A stretch of 33,398 nt of DNA from Clostridia bacterium (GTDB lineage: Bacteria > Bacillota > Clostridia > Oscillospirales > Acutalibacteraceae). Under the pieces are notes generated by a model. The model was not told the origin of the DNA. It worked only from the letters and a program-made list of their open reading frames with translations, and searched no databases. The stretch spans positions 1-33,398 of the forward strand of contig JAFURT010000029.1 of the NCBI GenBank assembly GCA_017471765.1, written 5' to 3'. This document shows, piece after piece, positions 18,353 to 27,588 of the stretch (its first letter is position 1; the number at the start of each line of letters is the position of its first letter). The position numbers and the translations under genes were made by a program.

Positions 18353-19276
18353 TCAGCCACCCACCTTTCGCAGGAATTTCAGCACCAGCTGGTTAATGCC
18401 CACCATGAACAGGAACATCAGCACCGCAATAGCGCAGGCATAGCCACGCTCCAGACGGAAGTTGCTGTAGTCCATCATGTGGGTCATCATCAGATGACCG
18501 GCATAGTTGGTGCTGGGGAAGCCGGCCAGGTGAATAGACACCTGGGTGTTACCGAACATGGCGGTAATCTGCAGCACCGCCGCCGTCATCATGTGGGGCG
18601 CCATCTGGGGGATGGTGATGTACCACAGCTCCTGCATACGGTTCTTCACGCCGTCGATAGCACCTGCTTCATACAGCTGGGTGTCCACCGAGGACATACC
18701 GGCGCGCAGGGTCAGGAAGCCGGCACCCATACTCATCCACAGCTGCACAATAATAATCATCGGCAGGATGTAAGCGTCGGTAGTGAACCAGTCGATGGGG
18801 GAGGAAATCAGATTCAGCCGCAGCAACAGGCTGTTGGCGTAGCCATACATATCGCCGCTGAAAATGATGGACCAGATGGTATACACTGTACCGGAGATGG
18901 TGGGGGCGTAGAACACAAAGGTCAGCACAGCCCGCATCCCCTTGCCCAGCTCGTTGATGGCCCAGGCCACAAAGAAGGACAGGGAATAGCCTACCACGCC
19001 GGTAATCAGGGCAAAAATGATGGTATTGCGAATCGCAATAGCAAATACCTCATCATTGACGAAGAGGTTGGTATAGTTACGCAGACCGACGAACACAGGG
19101 GCCTGCAACACATCGTACTGCGTCAGGCTGAGTACCATGGAGACCACCACCGGCAAAGCCGTGAAGGCCAGAAAAATGATCATATAGGGGGTGATCATTG
19201 CATAAGCCGCCCGCTTTTTCCATATTTCCCGTCCAATGTCGGATAAACGGGTCTTCGGCTTAGAGCCTGTTTTCAT
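18353..19276 (-). CDS. Sugar ABC transporter permease (MalF/LplB type)
   Basis: This 307-residue permease has six predicted helices and the EAA-type loop YEAGAIDGVKNRMQELWYIT. An upstream in-frame ATG (19381) would add 35 highly charged residues and overlap the solute-binding gene; the ATG at 19276, preceded by aaggaaagg about 11 nt away, gives the usual N-terminus (MKTGSKPKTRL... then first helix) and is chosen. The gap to the upstream solute-binding gene carries an 8-bp hairpin. Coupled with the permease that follows. Confidence 0.92.
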   Translation of the reverse strand: MKTGSKPKTRLSDIGREIWKKRAAYAMITPYMIIFLAFTALPVVVSMVLSLTQYDVLQAPVFVGLRNYTNLFVNDEVFAIAIRNTIIFALITGVVGYSLSFFVAWAINELGKGMRAVLTFVFYAPTISGTVYTIWSIIFSGDMYGYANSLLLRLNLISSPIDWFTTDAYILPMIIIVQLWMSMGAGFLTLRAGMSSVDTQLYEAGAIDGVKNRMQELWYITIPQMAPHMMTAAVLQITAMFGNTQVSIHLAGFPSTNYAGHLMMTHMMDYSNFRLERGYACAIAVLMFLFMVGINQLVLKFLRKVGG

Positions 19277-19296
19277 CTCAAACCATTCCTTTCCTT

Positions 19297-19318
19297 GACA
19301 GGGCCGGAGAGCCCTGTC
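19297..19318 (-). other. Intergenic hairpin between solute-binding and permease genes
   Basis: GACAGGGC (19297-19304) and GCCCTGTC (19311-19318) form an 8-bp stem with a 6-nt loop, with no T run. Placed between a binding-protein gene and its permease, such stems commonly protect the upstream mRNA end and set the excess of binding protein; that role here is inferred. Confidence 0.6.
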
Positions 19319-19337
19319 TGATGGGCGCTTGTAGGCT

Positions 19338-22229
19338 TTACTCCAAGCCGAACTCCTGCCGCTTTTTCCGGATTTCTTCATTGATGCTGTCTACGGCATC
19401 CAGGATGGTATCCCGGGGACTGGCACCGCTGTTGATGACGGATTTGATGGCGTTGTCCACCGTACGGCCCACATAGTAGCTACCGGGCACCTCGGGAATG
19501 CCAACGACCCATTTCCACTGCTCGGAAATCTGACCGGCGATACTCCGCTTCCAGGAAATCTGCTTCATTGCTTCCAGGTTAGCGGTGGGCCAACGGGCGG
19601 ATTCGCCCTGGATGGCCTCAATCTCCTCGGCATAGCCGATCTGCGCCTCGGTGCTGGTCCACCACTTGAGGAACTCCCAGGCGGCGTCCTCGTCCTTGGC
19701 GTTCTTGAACTGCAGGACGCTGGTGATGGTAGATGCCGCCGTACGGTCAACCGTACCGTCGGCCTTAACCGTGCCGGGCAGGGGCATCATGGACCACAGA
19801 CCGTCAATTTCCGGTGCAGCCACCACCAAGGTGTTATAGAAGGTATAGGAGGTCATCAGCACCGGAGATTCGCCGGTGCGGAACCGGTTAATGGGGCTGT
19901 AGGTCTTGGCGGCGTTGTACTTGGTGTACAGCTCCGACCAGCGGATGAATGCATCCACCGCCTCCAGCGAGCCGAGGGCGCTGTATCCATTCTCGGTATA
20001 GACCTGGCCGCCACTCTGCAACAGATAGGCAGAGAACATGGCGTTCAGGTCGGTGGAAATACTACCCGACTGCACACCGGTGGGAGAGGGGAAGCCCACA
20101 TCCAGACCGTTTTCCTGCAGGATGGGAATCATATCGTACAGCTCATCCCACGTGTTGGGGGCTTTCAGCCCCAACTCCTCCAGCACATCGGTGCGGTAGA
20201 ACATCATCATGAAGTGCTGCTGCTCCGGCAGACCGTACAGGGCATCGCCAAAGGACTGGGATACCATGGCGCTCTCAGCGAAGCGGGCGGTAATCTCCTT
20301 CACATCCGGGAACTCGTTGAGGTTCTTAAGGGCTCCACGCAGACCGTATTCGACCGGCCGTGCCTGTCCCTGGAATACCGCCACATCCGGGCCGGCGCCG
20401 CTGGCCACCGCACGCATCAGCACGTCGTCAGCCACCAGGCGCACCTCCAGGCCGATGCCGGTGTTGGGGGTAAAGCTACCGTCGGCCAGCGTCTTGATAA
20501 CCATAGCCTGGTCACGGCCGGAGGCCATCCACAGGGTCACGTTGCGGGTTACCTGGCTGGCGTCGGTCACACCCTCGATGGAATAGTAGTCACTAACAAA
20601 GGAAATGAAGAACGCCCGTATCGTGGAAGACAGATTCTCGAAGAAACCGGCCTTCGCTTTGGGCAACGCCGAGGCTGCCGAGGACAGGGACACATAGTCA
20701 ATGAGCAGGGGCACCTGGCTGGCGGAGGCCATCCAGGAGGCCAGCGAGTTCAGGTTGTCGCTGAGCGTGGAGATACGCTCCGGAATAGAGTCCGGGTCAT
20801 CCAAAAAGGCATTCAGGGACACCAGCACGGTGTCTATGTATACCGACTGCTCACCTTTTTCGCCGGAAAGGCCGACCATGCGGGCTTCAGCCGCCTCCAG
20901 ACGCTGGATATTCGTCCGGATCGTATCATACATATCGGGGATATTGCCTTCCAGGTTGTAGTCACGATAGGTGTCCGGGAAGGAGCCGGTAATGGTGCGG
21001 ATCTTACGGCACAGCGCGTTAAGCTCCTGGATAGCCGCACTGACATCCTCCAGCACCGCCGACATCTCGTCGTTCTGAGAAACGGTCATACGCAGGGTAT
21101 GTGTGCCCTCGGTCAGATACAGCAGGCAGGGCTCCTCCGCGCCACCCAGGGTGGTCACCTGCCACTGCAGGTCGAAGGAAACAGCCATGTTCTCCGCTTC
21201 GGCAAAGGGAATCTCCCCATCCACCGTCAGCGTACGGAATGCGGTACCGCCGGATACGAAATCCTGCTTACAACGGAGATCAAACCGATACAGACCCGTT
21301 TCGGGTACGGTCACATCCCACTCAAGCCACTGGTGCTTGGCCGCCCAGCCGTTACCGCCGATGGTGTTCAGCAAAATCTTCGCCTCATCAAAGGGCTGGG
21401 TAATGCAGGAGGTGCGGTCCTCGACGGCATACAGTACACTGCTGGACTTGCGGTCAGCATCCTCGCCCTGCAGGATGATAGGCTTGACATCTGCCTCCAC
21501 TTCCTTGGCGCCCTCGGCCTTCCAGCCGGCCAGCACCTCAGCATAGCCGGAGGTCTGCTTCAGCTGGCAGAAGGTCAAAGCGGACAAAGCCAACGGCTCA
21601 CTGGCATCCGCCAGCGTCAGAGTATGCTCGCCGGCGGTGAGGTACAGCTGAAGGGCATCGTCGCCATAGCCGGCACCGCTAATCAGCGGCGCCGTCTGCC
21701 ATGCGGGGGCTTCAGTCTGGGGACGGCGGAACTCATTGCCGGAGGCACTGTACAGCTTATCCTTTCCGTCATTGACCCACACACGGTTGAATACCACCGC
21801 ACGTGCCTCGGAATAAGGCAGAGCCCCATCCAGGTACAGAGCACGCTCGATGGTGTTGCCCTTACCTTCCAGGGGATAATAACTGGCGGTAACGGTATAC
21901 AGACCGGTCTCAGGCACGGTGAAGCTCCAGGTGACCGACCCATCAGCCGCTGTAATCAGCGCTTCACGGCCGTCGGTGGTCTGTACCACCGGGGCGTCGC
22001 CCTCATAGGTTGTGGGGGCAAGCACATCCACTGTGATGGCCTGCTCCGGACGAGCCGCCTGGGCATGTTGCGCCAAATACGCACTCATCAGCGGAAGCGA
22101 AGAAACGGATTGCTCCGTTTCCGGCAACTGTGTCTGGGTATTTGGCTCCGTCGCTTCTGTGGTGGCAGCATAGGCCGCATTCCCGCACAGCAGACAAAGT
22201 GCCAGCATCCATACAATGGTCTTTTTCAT
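19338..22229 (-). CDS. Very large extracellular solute-binding protein with carbohydrate-binding-like modules
   Basis: This 963-residue protein is about twice the usual length. Signal peptide (1-21, AYA cleavage) without a canonical lipobox: the Cys residues at 12 and 15 are preceded by Leu. Two CBM6/35-like beta-sandwich modules follow (about 70-225 and 245-400), both with the VPETGLY strand and a 'GEHTLTL/GTHTLRM' end strand, then a helical segment (about 400-550) and a family 1 solute-binding domain (about 563-963; NTWDELYDMIPIL, FLKWWTSTEAQ). It probably captures polysaccharide or long oligosaccharides at the surface and hands them to the permeases downstream. The upstream in-frame start at 22391 lacks a signal peptide at its N-terminus; the ATG at 22229 is chosen (gaaaggg upstream). 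Confidence 0.9.
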   Translation of the reverse strand: MKKTIVWMLALCLLCGNAAYAATTEATEPNTQTQLPETEQSVSSLPLMSAYLAQHAQAARPEQAITVDVLAPTTYEGDAPVVQTTDGREALITAADGSVTWSFTVPETGLYTVTASYYPLEGKGNTIERALYLDGALPYSEARAVVFNRVWVNDGKDKLYSASGNEFRRPQTEAPAWQTAPLISGAGYGDDALQLYLTAGEHTLTLADASEPLALSALTFCQLKQTSGYAEVLAGWKAEGAKEVEADVKPIILQGEDADRKSSSVLYAVEDRTSCITQPFDEAKILLNTIGGNGWAAKHQWLEWDVTVPETGLYRFDLRCKQDFVSGGTAFRTLTVDGEIPFAEAENMAVSFDLQWQVTTLGGAEEPCLLYLTEGTHTLRMTVSQNDEMSAVLEDVSAAIQELNALCRKIRTITGSFPDTYRDYNLEGNIPDMYDTIRTNIQRLEAAEARMVGLSGEKGEQSVYIDTVLVSLNAFLDDPDSIPERISTLSDNLNSLASWMASASQVPLLIDYVSLSSAASALPKAKAGFFENLSSTIRAFFISFVSDYYSIEGVTDASQVTRNVTLWMASGRDQAMVIKTLADGSFTPNTGIGLEVRLVADDVLMRAVASGAGPDVAVFQGQARPVEYGLRGALKNLNEFPDVKEITARFAESAMVSQSFGDALYGLPEQQHFMMMFYRTDVLEELGLKAPNTWDELYDMIPILQENGLDVGFPSPTGVQSGSISTDLNAMFSAYLLQSGGQVYTENGYSALGSLEAVDAFIRWSELYTKYNAAKTYSPINRFRTGESPVLMTSYTFYNTLVVAAPEIDGLWSMMPLPGTVKADGTVDRTAASTITSVLQFKNAKDEDAAWEFLKWWTSTEAQIGYAEEIEAIQGESARWPTANLEAMKQISWKRSIAGQISEQWKWVVGIPEVPGSYYVGRTVDNAIKSVINSGASPRDTILDAVDSINEEIRKKRQEFGLE

Positions 22230-22341
22230 AACCGTTATCAACCCTTTCGTCATTATCCGAAGCGGTAAAATTCCGTTCCAGTGTGCTAGTAGAAATCCAA
22301 ACCTTCTTTGGGTGCCTACTGGCAAACTGGCTCCCGGCAAG

Positions 22342-22373
22342 GTCGGCGGAGCCGGAGCACCAGCTCCGCCGAC
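22342..22373 (-). other. Intergenic hairpin between the two solute-binding genes
   Basis: GTCGGCGGAGC (22342-22352) pairs with GCTCCGCCGAC (22363-22373): an 11-bp stem with a 10-nt loop and no T run. It starts 19 nt after the lipoprotein gene's stop. It likely stabilises the upstream message or reduces expression of the larger protein; function is inferred. Confidence 0.6.
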
Positions 22374-22391
22374 AGCCTGAGGGAAAGCCAC

Positions 22392-23783
22392 TTATTTGGC
22401 ATCTTCCGTATTAAATACCTCGTCTATACGTGCCTGGATAGCCGCATTGGTAGCTTCGATTACTGCGGCGGGGGTGGACTTACCGGAGAGAATGGGATAA
22501 TAAATCTCATTGACCTCGGTAGCGCCCAAATTCAGCATGTTGTTCAAAGAAGCCTTCTCCGGCATCTTAGCACCCATGGTGTACACGAACTCCGCATCCT
22601 TACGGCTATTGTAGGAGGAGGCATGCAGAGCGTCGATGAGCTCATCCAGATCTTCCTCGTAGTAGGCGTCGCCACGGGAGGGATCCCAGGTGGTCAGCGC
22701 ATCCATCCAGAACTTGGCCAGCAGGTCGGCCTCGTAGTCGTTGGTGGTGGGAATGCCCCAGATGGCGAAGCCGTCACGCATGTTGTAGTAGGTACCGCAA
22801 GAGGGACCAATGGGGAAGGTCACCGGTGCATACTCGGTGAAGCCGATCTTCTTCAGTGTGGACTGCTGCTGGGCAAACATGAACAGCAGGTTGCCATCGG
22901 TGAAGGCGTTGAGCGCATCATCCTTGGCCGTGGTACCACCGGTACGATCGCCCAGAATGGAGCCATCATTGATGGCCATATCCCGTATCAGGGTCAGCAG
23001 CTCCAGCGCATTCTTGTTGGTGCTGGGATGGTTGTAGGCATTGTAATACTTGCCGCCATCCTCTACCCACAGATAGGCGGAGTTGGCGTAGCGCAAGCTG
23101 TCGGGCAGCATGAAGGCAGAAACGCCGTAGGTGCCCTTAGCGGGATCCGTGGCACGCTTACAGTAGTCGCGGAAGGTGTTCCAATCCCACTTGCCTTCCA
23201 AAGCCAGCTTCTGGGGATCCTCCAGACCCAGCTCCTGCACCATACGGGTATTGTACAGCAGCATCATGTAGGGGGTGGGATTAGCCGTGGTGGGGAACAG
23301 ACCGTAGTTGACGCCCTTGTACACGGCGTAGCTGGTGTTCCAGCGGTTGTCCTTGTTTTCACCGATGTAGCTGTCGGTGGGAGCCACCAGATCCTGCTTG
23401 ATCCAGCTCAGGATGCTGCTGGAGTGCTGCAGGGCAATGTTGGAGTAGGTGGTGCCGGACAGGGCCGCCTGCACGAACTCATCGAAATACTGGCTCTCGG
23501 GCAGGATGACCCACTCGACGTTACAGTTGTATTTCTTTTTCGCTTGCTCCAAAGCATAGTACTTAGCATCGCCAAGCTCGCTATTGCCCAGCTTCGGGAT
23601 GGTGGTATCCGTCCAGATGCTGACCTTCAGCGTAGCGCCGTCAAAGCCTTCTACCTCGCCGTTTTCGCCGCTGCCGCTGTTTTCGCCACCGCCGCCGTTA
23701 CAGCCGGCCATGGCACCGAGAACGAGGGTCAGCATGATAGCCAAAGCCATCAGCCGACACAGCCAATGCAGTTTTTTGTTCAT
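22392..23783 (-). CDS. Sugar ABC transporter solute-binding lipoprotein
   Basis: This 463-residue lipoprotein has a clear lipobox (MAGC, Cys at 28) followed by a Gly/Ser/Glu flexible linker (29-45). The mature part fits family 1 extracellular solute-binding proteins: TLKVSIWTDTTIP, a NWDTFRDYCKRATDP-like helix (here WNTFRDYCKRATDP), and a C-terminal region with ALTTWDPSRGD. It presents an oligosaccharide to one of the two permease pairs. RBS aaggaagg sits before ATG; the preceding gene ends 35 nt upstream. Two solute-binding proteins for two permease pairs suggests either two substrates or two size classes of one glycan. Confidence 0.92.
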   Translation of the reverse strand: MNKKLHWLCRLMALAIMLTLVLGAMAGCNGGGGENSGSGENGEVEGFDGATLKVSIWTDTTIPKLGNSELGDAKYYALEQAKKKYNCNVEWVILPESQYFDEFVQAALSGTTYSNIALQHSSSILSWIKQDLVAPTDSYIGENKDNRWNTSYAVYKGVNYGLFPTTANPTPYMMLLYNTRMVQELGLEDPQKLALEGKWDWNTFRDYCKRATDPAKGTYGVSAFMLPDSLRYANSAYLWVEDGGKYYNAYNHPSTNKNALELLTLIRDMAINDGSILGDRTGGTTAKDDALNAFTDGNLLFMFAQQQSTLKKIGFTEYAPVTFPIGPSCGTYYNMRDGFAIWGIPTTNDYEADLLAKFWMDALTTWDPSRGDAYYEEDLDELIDALHASSYNSRKDAEFVYTMGAKMPEKASLNNMLNLGATEVNEIYYPILSGKSTPAAVIEATNAAIQARIDEVFNTEDAK

Positions 23784-23818
23784 AGAGATCGCCTTCCTTT
23801 CGTATCGCTTGTTTTATA

Positions 23819-26800
23819 TCAGGGATTGCTCACTGTCAGCAGCCGGGGCAACGCACCGTTGTAGCGCTCCGGGCAATAGGTGATGCGAATCTCCTTGCCG
23901 GGGGTGAAGATGGCCGCCAACTGCTCGGCCGTCTTGGCACGAGCATAGAAAGCGGGACCGTTCAGTTCAATGCTGGTGGTTTTCGCCTGATTATCCAGCT
24001 CAAAGCGGGTGCCGTCGGCAAACTCAATAATGCCGTTGGAGCTCCCCTTGGCGGATAGCGAGGGCGGGGTAAAGGACTTGATGACACCGGTCTTTTCGCC
24101 GTAAACGGACTCGCACTTGACCACCAGGTTGTTGCTGTCGAAGGTCAGGGTGACGAAATCACCGGCACGAGGCGGGGTGCTGGTGGTCTGATCGCTACCA
24201 TCCAACCGGCGGGTGTATTCGCAACTGCCGGACACCATAAACTGCTCGTACTGCGAGTAGTTGGAGATGGTGGGATCCTGCACCGACAGCTGAATGGTGG
24301 AGCTACCGCCATTGGCATAGGCACGGCCGGAAACCGTGGTGTACTTTTTAGCACCGGGGACAACCAGCGAAACCTCCACCGTGGCCTTGCCGCCCTTGGC
24401 GGTGACGGTGCCCTTGGAGGACGGCTTCAGGATGAAGCTGTTCTCGCCCACCGAGGCCAGCTCATACTGGCCGTTCTTGATGTTGGTAAACTCCATGGTG
24501 ACCGTCTGCTTCTTCTCGGTCACAAAGGAGAAGGCAAACTCGCTCTTGCCGACCTTGGTCAGGGTGATCTGCACGCAGTCGGTATCCTTCTTCAGCGACA
24601 GGGATACCGGGTAACGGCCCAGCTTACCGGAGCCGGTTACCAGATACTTGGCGGGCAACACCTGAGAAATCTCACCGGCCAACAGTCTGTAAGCGGTCTT
24701 GTAATAGCCCGCATTCATCAGGTCCACAGCCAGACGGGTGATTGAATCCTCGCCGCCGTTCTTCTCGATGTAGTCCTCCAGCTGGTTGGCGGTGATCGCC
24801 TGCTGGGAGATCCACAGGTTCTGCAGACGAGCCTGCTTGTAGGTGGTGGTCAGCCCATTGAGCTGGCCGGTGGTCTGGGCAAAGGGACGCATCACCTTGA
24901 AACCACGTACCGTGCAGGTGCTGTTGAAGACGATGCGCACGTAGTAGGTGCTCTTACCCTTGCTCTGTGCAGAAAAATCATAGCGGGTGGTGATGTTGCT
25001 GTTGAAGCGGTCGTTGTGGTGAATGTACTCACCCTCGCCCAAGTCAGTCAGCGAATTCAGGTCGGGGCCTGCCAGAACCTGAATATTGGAGGTGGTACCG
25101 GTCTTGCCGTATACATCAATGTACAAACCGTTGTCAAAGGGCTGACCGTCCTTCAGCTCCAGGGTGATCACGCCCGGGTTAGAAGCGTTGTTTACCTTCA
25201 GCTCGCCGTCAACCTGCTTGAGATTCTGGTAGGTCACGCCCTTGGCCGGATTCTTCAGCGGCAGGTCTGCCGCATCCCGGTTGAAGTCCACATCCAGGAT
25301 GTTGACATCGAAATGCTCCGGTGCGTCGATAGCGGTGTTCTCCAGCTTATCGATATCCCGCAGATTCTGGGCGGTGTTGTACTCGTCCTTATCGTTGAAC
25401 AGGGTCAGGAACTCCAGACCGTTCTGATAGGCCATCTTGGTGAACTTCTGAATCACGCCTTTGGGGTTGTGGATCGCCATCTCCACGTTCACGCAACCGG
25501 TACGGCCGTAGGCGGCCTTGTACTGATAGAAGCGGACGGGGTCGAAGTACATATCCTCACTGCTGGAGTAGAAGCCATCGCCCACGCCGGACTGCCAGCC
25601 GGAGATGGTCAGGTCGCCCCAGGAGGGATTCTGGTTGATCCACTGTACGTTGTGGGAGAAGATGTGGTCGATGGTCTGGGTATTCGGCAGGTCAATCTTA
25701 TTCCCGGAAACCTGCACAGCATCGTGGCCCATAGCCAGAATATAGGCATCGGCCAGCATCTGGTTGTAGGCGGCGTGCCAGTCGGTCAGCCAGCGCTTCT
25801 CCTTGAAGGACAGGCCGTCCTTGGGATCCAGCGTCACGCCGTCCTTCTTAGCGGCTTCCACCAGTTCGGGGTGGAAATCAGCACCGTCCATGGTATTGAA
25901 ATCCTCATAGCCGGTGATGGTGCCGAAGCCCTTATAGCACACGCCCCACTCCATAACCAGATCGATGGGCTGGGTCTGCTTGCCGCGGGCGCGCAGGAAG
26001 GACAGGGAATTGGCAAAACTGGAGAAAAAGCTCTTGATCTTGCTGACAGCGGCGTTGTTCAGTACCGAACTGCCGGTGGTGACCCACTGGGTGTTGCTGT
26101 ACACATTGGGGGTGGAAGCCGAATACAGATCCAGCGCACTGTTGTACAGCACCTGGCTGTATTTCAGGTCGGAGAAATTACCGCCCAAACCGTCGGGGGA
26201 GTAGGGGGAGTTGCTCCAATACATCGCAGACATAATCTGCAGACGGGTGCCCGCCTGCTCCGCCGCCTCAATGTAGCTTTTGAGGGTAGCGGCAGCGTCT
26301 TTTTCGTTCAGGTTCATATACTTCAGGCTCAGCATGATGCCGATCTCGTACATATTGTAATCCGACGGCCAGTTCTGGATGTTGGCCAGTGCATTGGTGG
26401 TGTTGATACCGTTGTAGAAGTTGATGCCCAGCTTGGAATAGACCTTCTCGCTCTCCATCAACTCATAGAACGTGGTATACGCAATGACCTCCGCAATGTG
26501 GAAGGTGGTGTTTGCCTCGTTGACAATCTTTACCTCTACATCCTTCGGGCAGGGGATAGCGGCACGGTCCACAGCGATGAAGTAGCTGTTGGGCGCCGAG
26601 GCAATCTGCTCGTATGTACGGAAATACACAGGGGTGTTGTTGACATACACGGTGTAGCCGAAGGCCTGGGTCGTAGGCTCGTGAATTTCCTTGATCTGCA
26701 ACAGCACAGGCTGTTTCTTATCCGCCGGCTCCGGGTCTGCTACATTCAGCTTGAAGGTAGCGGTAGCGCCCTTGCCCTCAAAGCGGATAACCGGATAGGT

Positions 26801-27229
26801 GTCCGACAGCGTACCGGTGGCGGCGACCAGCGAGGTCTTTTGGGCTCCGCCGGACAGATGCAGCTTATGCCCGGACTCATCGTCTTTATTGCCGATGAGG
26901 ACACGGTCGGCTACTGCCTGGATGATGTCATCGGCGTCGGGGAGAGTGGAGAGCTCCTGTTTGTCCGAAACGCCGTTACCACCGGTGGTGGTTGTGTTTC
27001 CTCCGTCATTGGTGCCGGAGATGGTGGTGGATTGGTTTCCGTCCCCCTTGACGATGGAGGACATAGCATCGAGAATATCCGGGTCAGTCACGGGTACATC
27101 TTCCCCTTTCGTTACACTGCTACCGAACAGGCCATTATCGTCAATGACATAGACAAACAGCGTTCCTGCCATGCAGAGCCACACGGCCGCTGCTGCAGCA
27201 ATCGCAATTAGTTTATGGGCTTTTTTCAT
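23819..27229 (-). CDS. Very large extracytoplasmic protein of unknown function
   Basis: This 1136-residue protein has an N-terminal hydrophobic segment (7-28) that may remain as an anchor, then a Gly/Thr/Asn-rich linker (about 62-90). A beta-rich region (130-290) precedes a central region (about 290-650) with alternating strands and helices and segments like LVMEWGVCYKGFG, VNVEMAIHNPKG and LEFLTLFNDKDEY, which resembles a TIM-barrel glycosidase fold; no family was recognised. A beta-sandwich (about 670-800), a helical stretch and a beta-rich C-terminus (880-1136) follow. Acidic residues at strand ends make a hydrolase plausible but unproven. Its ATG overlaps the stop of the small membrane protein (ATGA) with a strong aggagggtgacc RBS. 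First large gene before the solute-binding proteins. Confidence 0.88.
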   Translation of the reverse strand: MKKAHKLIAIAAAAAVWLCMAGTLFVYVIDDNGLFGSSVTKGEDVPVTDPDILDAMSSIVKGDGNQSTTISGTNDGGNTTTTGGNGVSDKQELSTLPDADDIIQAVADRVLIGNKDDESGHKLHLSGGAQKTSLVAATGTLSDTYPVIRFEGKGATATFKLNVADPEPADKKQPVLLQIKEIHEPTTQAFGYTVYVNNTPVYFRTYEQIASAPNSYFIAVDRAAIPCPKDVEVKIVNEANTTFHIAEVIAYTTFYELMESEKVYSKLGINFYNGINTTNALANIQNWPSDYNMYEIGIMLSLKYMNLNEKDAAATLKSYIEAAEQAGTRLQIMSAMYWSNSPYSPDGLGGNFSDLKYSQVLYNSALDLYSASTPNVYSNTQWVTTGSSVLNNAAVSKIKSFFSSFANSLSFLRARGKQTQPIDLVMEWGVCYKGFGTITGYEDFNTMDGADFHPELVEAAKKDGVTLDPKDGLSFKEKRWLTDWHAAYNQMLADAYILAMGHDAVQVSGNKIDLPNTQTIDHIFSHNVQWINQNPSWGDLTISGWQSGVGDGFYSSSEDMYFDPVRFYQYKAAYGRTGCVNVEMAIHNPKGVIQKFTKMAYQNGLEFLTLFNDKDEYNTAQNLRDIDKLENTAIDAPEHFDVNILDVDFNRDAADLPLKNPAKGVTYQNLKQVDGELKVNNASNPGVITLELKDGQPFDNGLYIDVYGKTGTTSNIQVLAGPDLNSLTDLGEGEYIHHNDRFNSNITTRYDFSAQSKGKSTYYVRIVFNSTCTVRGFKVMRPFAQTTGQLNGLTTTYKQARLQNLWISQQAITANQLEDYIEKNGGEDSITRLAVDLMNAGYYKTAYRLLAGEISQVLPAKYLVTGSGKLGRYPVSLSLKKDTDCVQITLTKVGKSEFAFSFVTEKKQTVTMEFTNIKNGQYELASVGENSFILKPSSKGTVTAKGGKATVEVSLVVPGAKKYTTVSGRAYANGGSSTIQLSVQDPTISNYSQYEQFMVSGSCEYTRRLDGSDQTTSTPPRAGDFVTLTFDSNNLVVKCESVYGEKTGVIKSFTPPSLSAKGSSNGIIEFADGTRFELDNQAKTTSIELNGPAFYARAKTAEQLAAIFTPGKEIRITYCPERYNGALPRLLTVSNP

Positions 27230-27489
27230 GCTTGGTCACCCTCCTGTTCGTTGGCTTCGCCTATTGTGTCAGTTTCTTCTGCAGTGGACTGCAAGACGGC
27301 CGGTGCGGAGGCTTCCTCCTCTTCTGCGGCAGGGGCAGCAGGCCCCTCTGCCTGCAAAACCCGCAGAGCCAGGATGGCGAAAACCACCAGGCCCAGTATA
27401 GCCATCAGACCGATACCGCCGCCCAACAGCCACTTGTACAGCGCAACATTGGCGGTCAGCAGAGAGAGTTCACAGATCAGTATGTTCAT
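27226..27489 (-). CDS. Small single-pass membrane protein with acidic Pro/Ala tail
   Basis: This 87-residue protein has one transmembrane helix (about 20-44, LLGGGIGLMAILGLVVFAILAL) followed by a roughly 40-residue tail rich in Ala, Pro and Glu (EEEEASAPA). No known domain was recognised. It is real rather than chance: it has an RBS (aaggaaagg), sits in line in the operon, and its TGA overlaps the ATG of the 1136-residue gene by ATGA, so the two are translationally coupled and may form a complex. It could be a scaffold or anchor for that partner or for the transporter. Confidence 0.75.
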   Translation of the reverse strand: MNILICELSLLTANVALYKWLLGGGIGLMAILGLVVFAILALRVLQAEGPAAPAAEEEEASAPAVLQSTAEETDTIGEANEQEGDQA

Positions 27490-27542
27490 CTGTATAACCT
27501 AACCTTTCCTTGATTTCGCCGGTTAAACGGTTTTAGGCTTCA

Positions 27543-27578
27543 AAGCCGGGGACAAACAATGCGGTCTGTCTCCGGCTT
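27543..27578 (-). terminator. Hairpin after the three-repeat surface protein gene (likely partial terminator)
   Basis: AAGCCGGGGACA (27543-27554) pairs with TGTCTCCGGCTT (27567-27578), 12 bp with one G-T pair and a 12-nt loop. On the minus strand it starts 10 nt after the stop at 27589 and is followed by a weak T stretch (ttgaag). It probably lets part of the transcripts end after the two surface-protein genes, giving them higher expression than the transporter genes; no new promoter is evident before 27489. Confidence 0.6.
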
Positions 27579-27588
27579 GATAGCGGAT

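Noticed and set aside
19277-19381. 35-codon N-terminal extension of the permease at 18353
   Set aside because: It overlaps the upstream gene, runs through a hairpin and lacks a ribosome site; the ATG at 19276 fits better.
20214-22268. 684-codon plus-strand frame opposite the large solute-binding gene
   Set aside because: Antisense shadow; no recognisable protein features.
22230-22391. 54-codon N-terminal extension of the large solute-binding protein
   Set aside because: It would bury the signal peptide and runs through an intergenic hairpin.
25016-27211. 731-codon plus-strand frame opposite the 1136-residue gene
   Set aside because: Antisense shadow; the minus frame has the signal segment, RBS and coupling to its neighbour.
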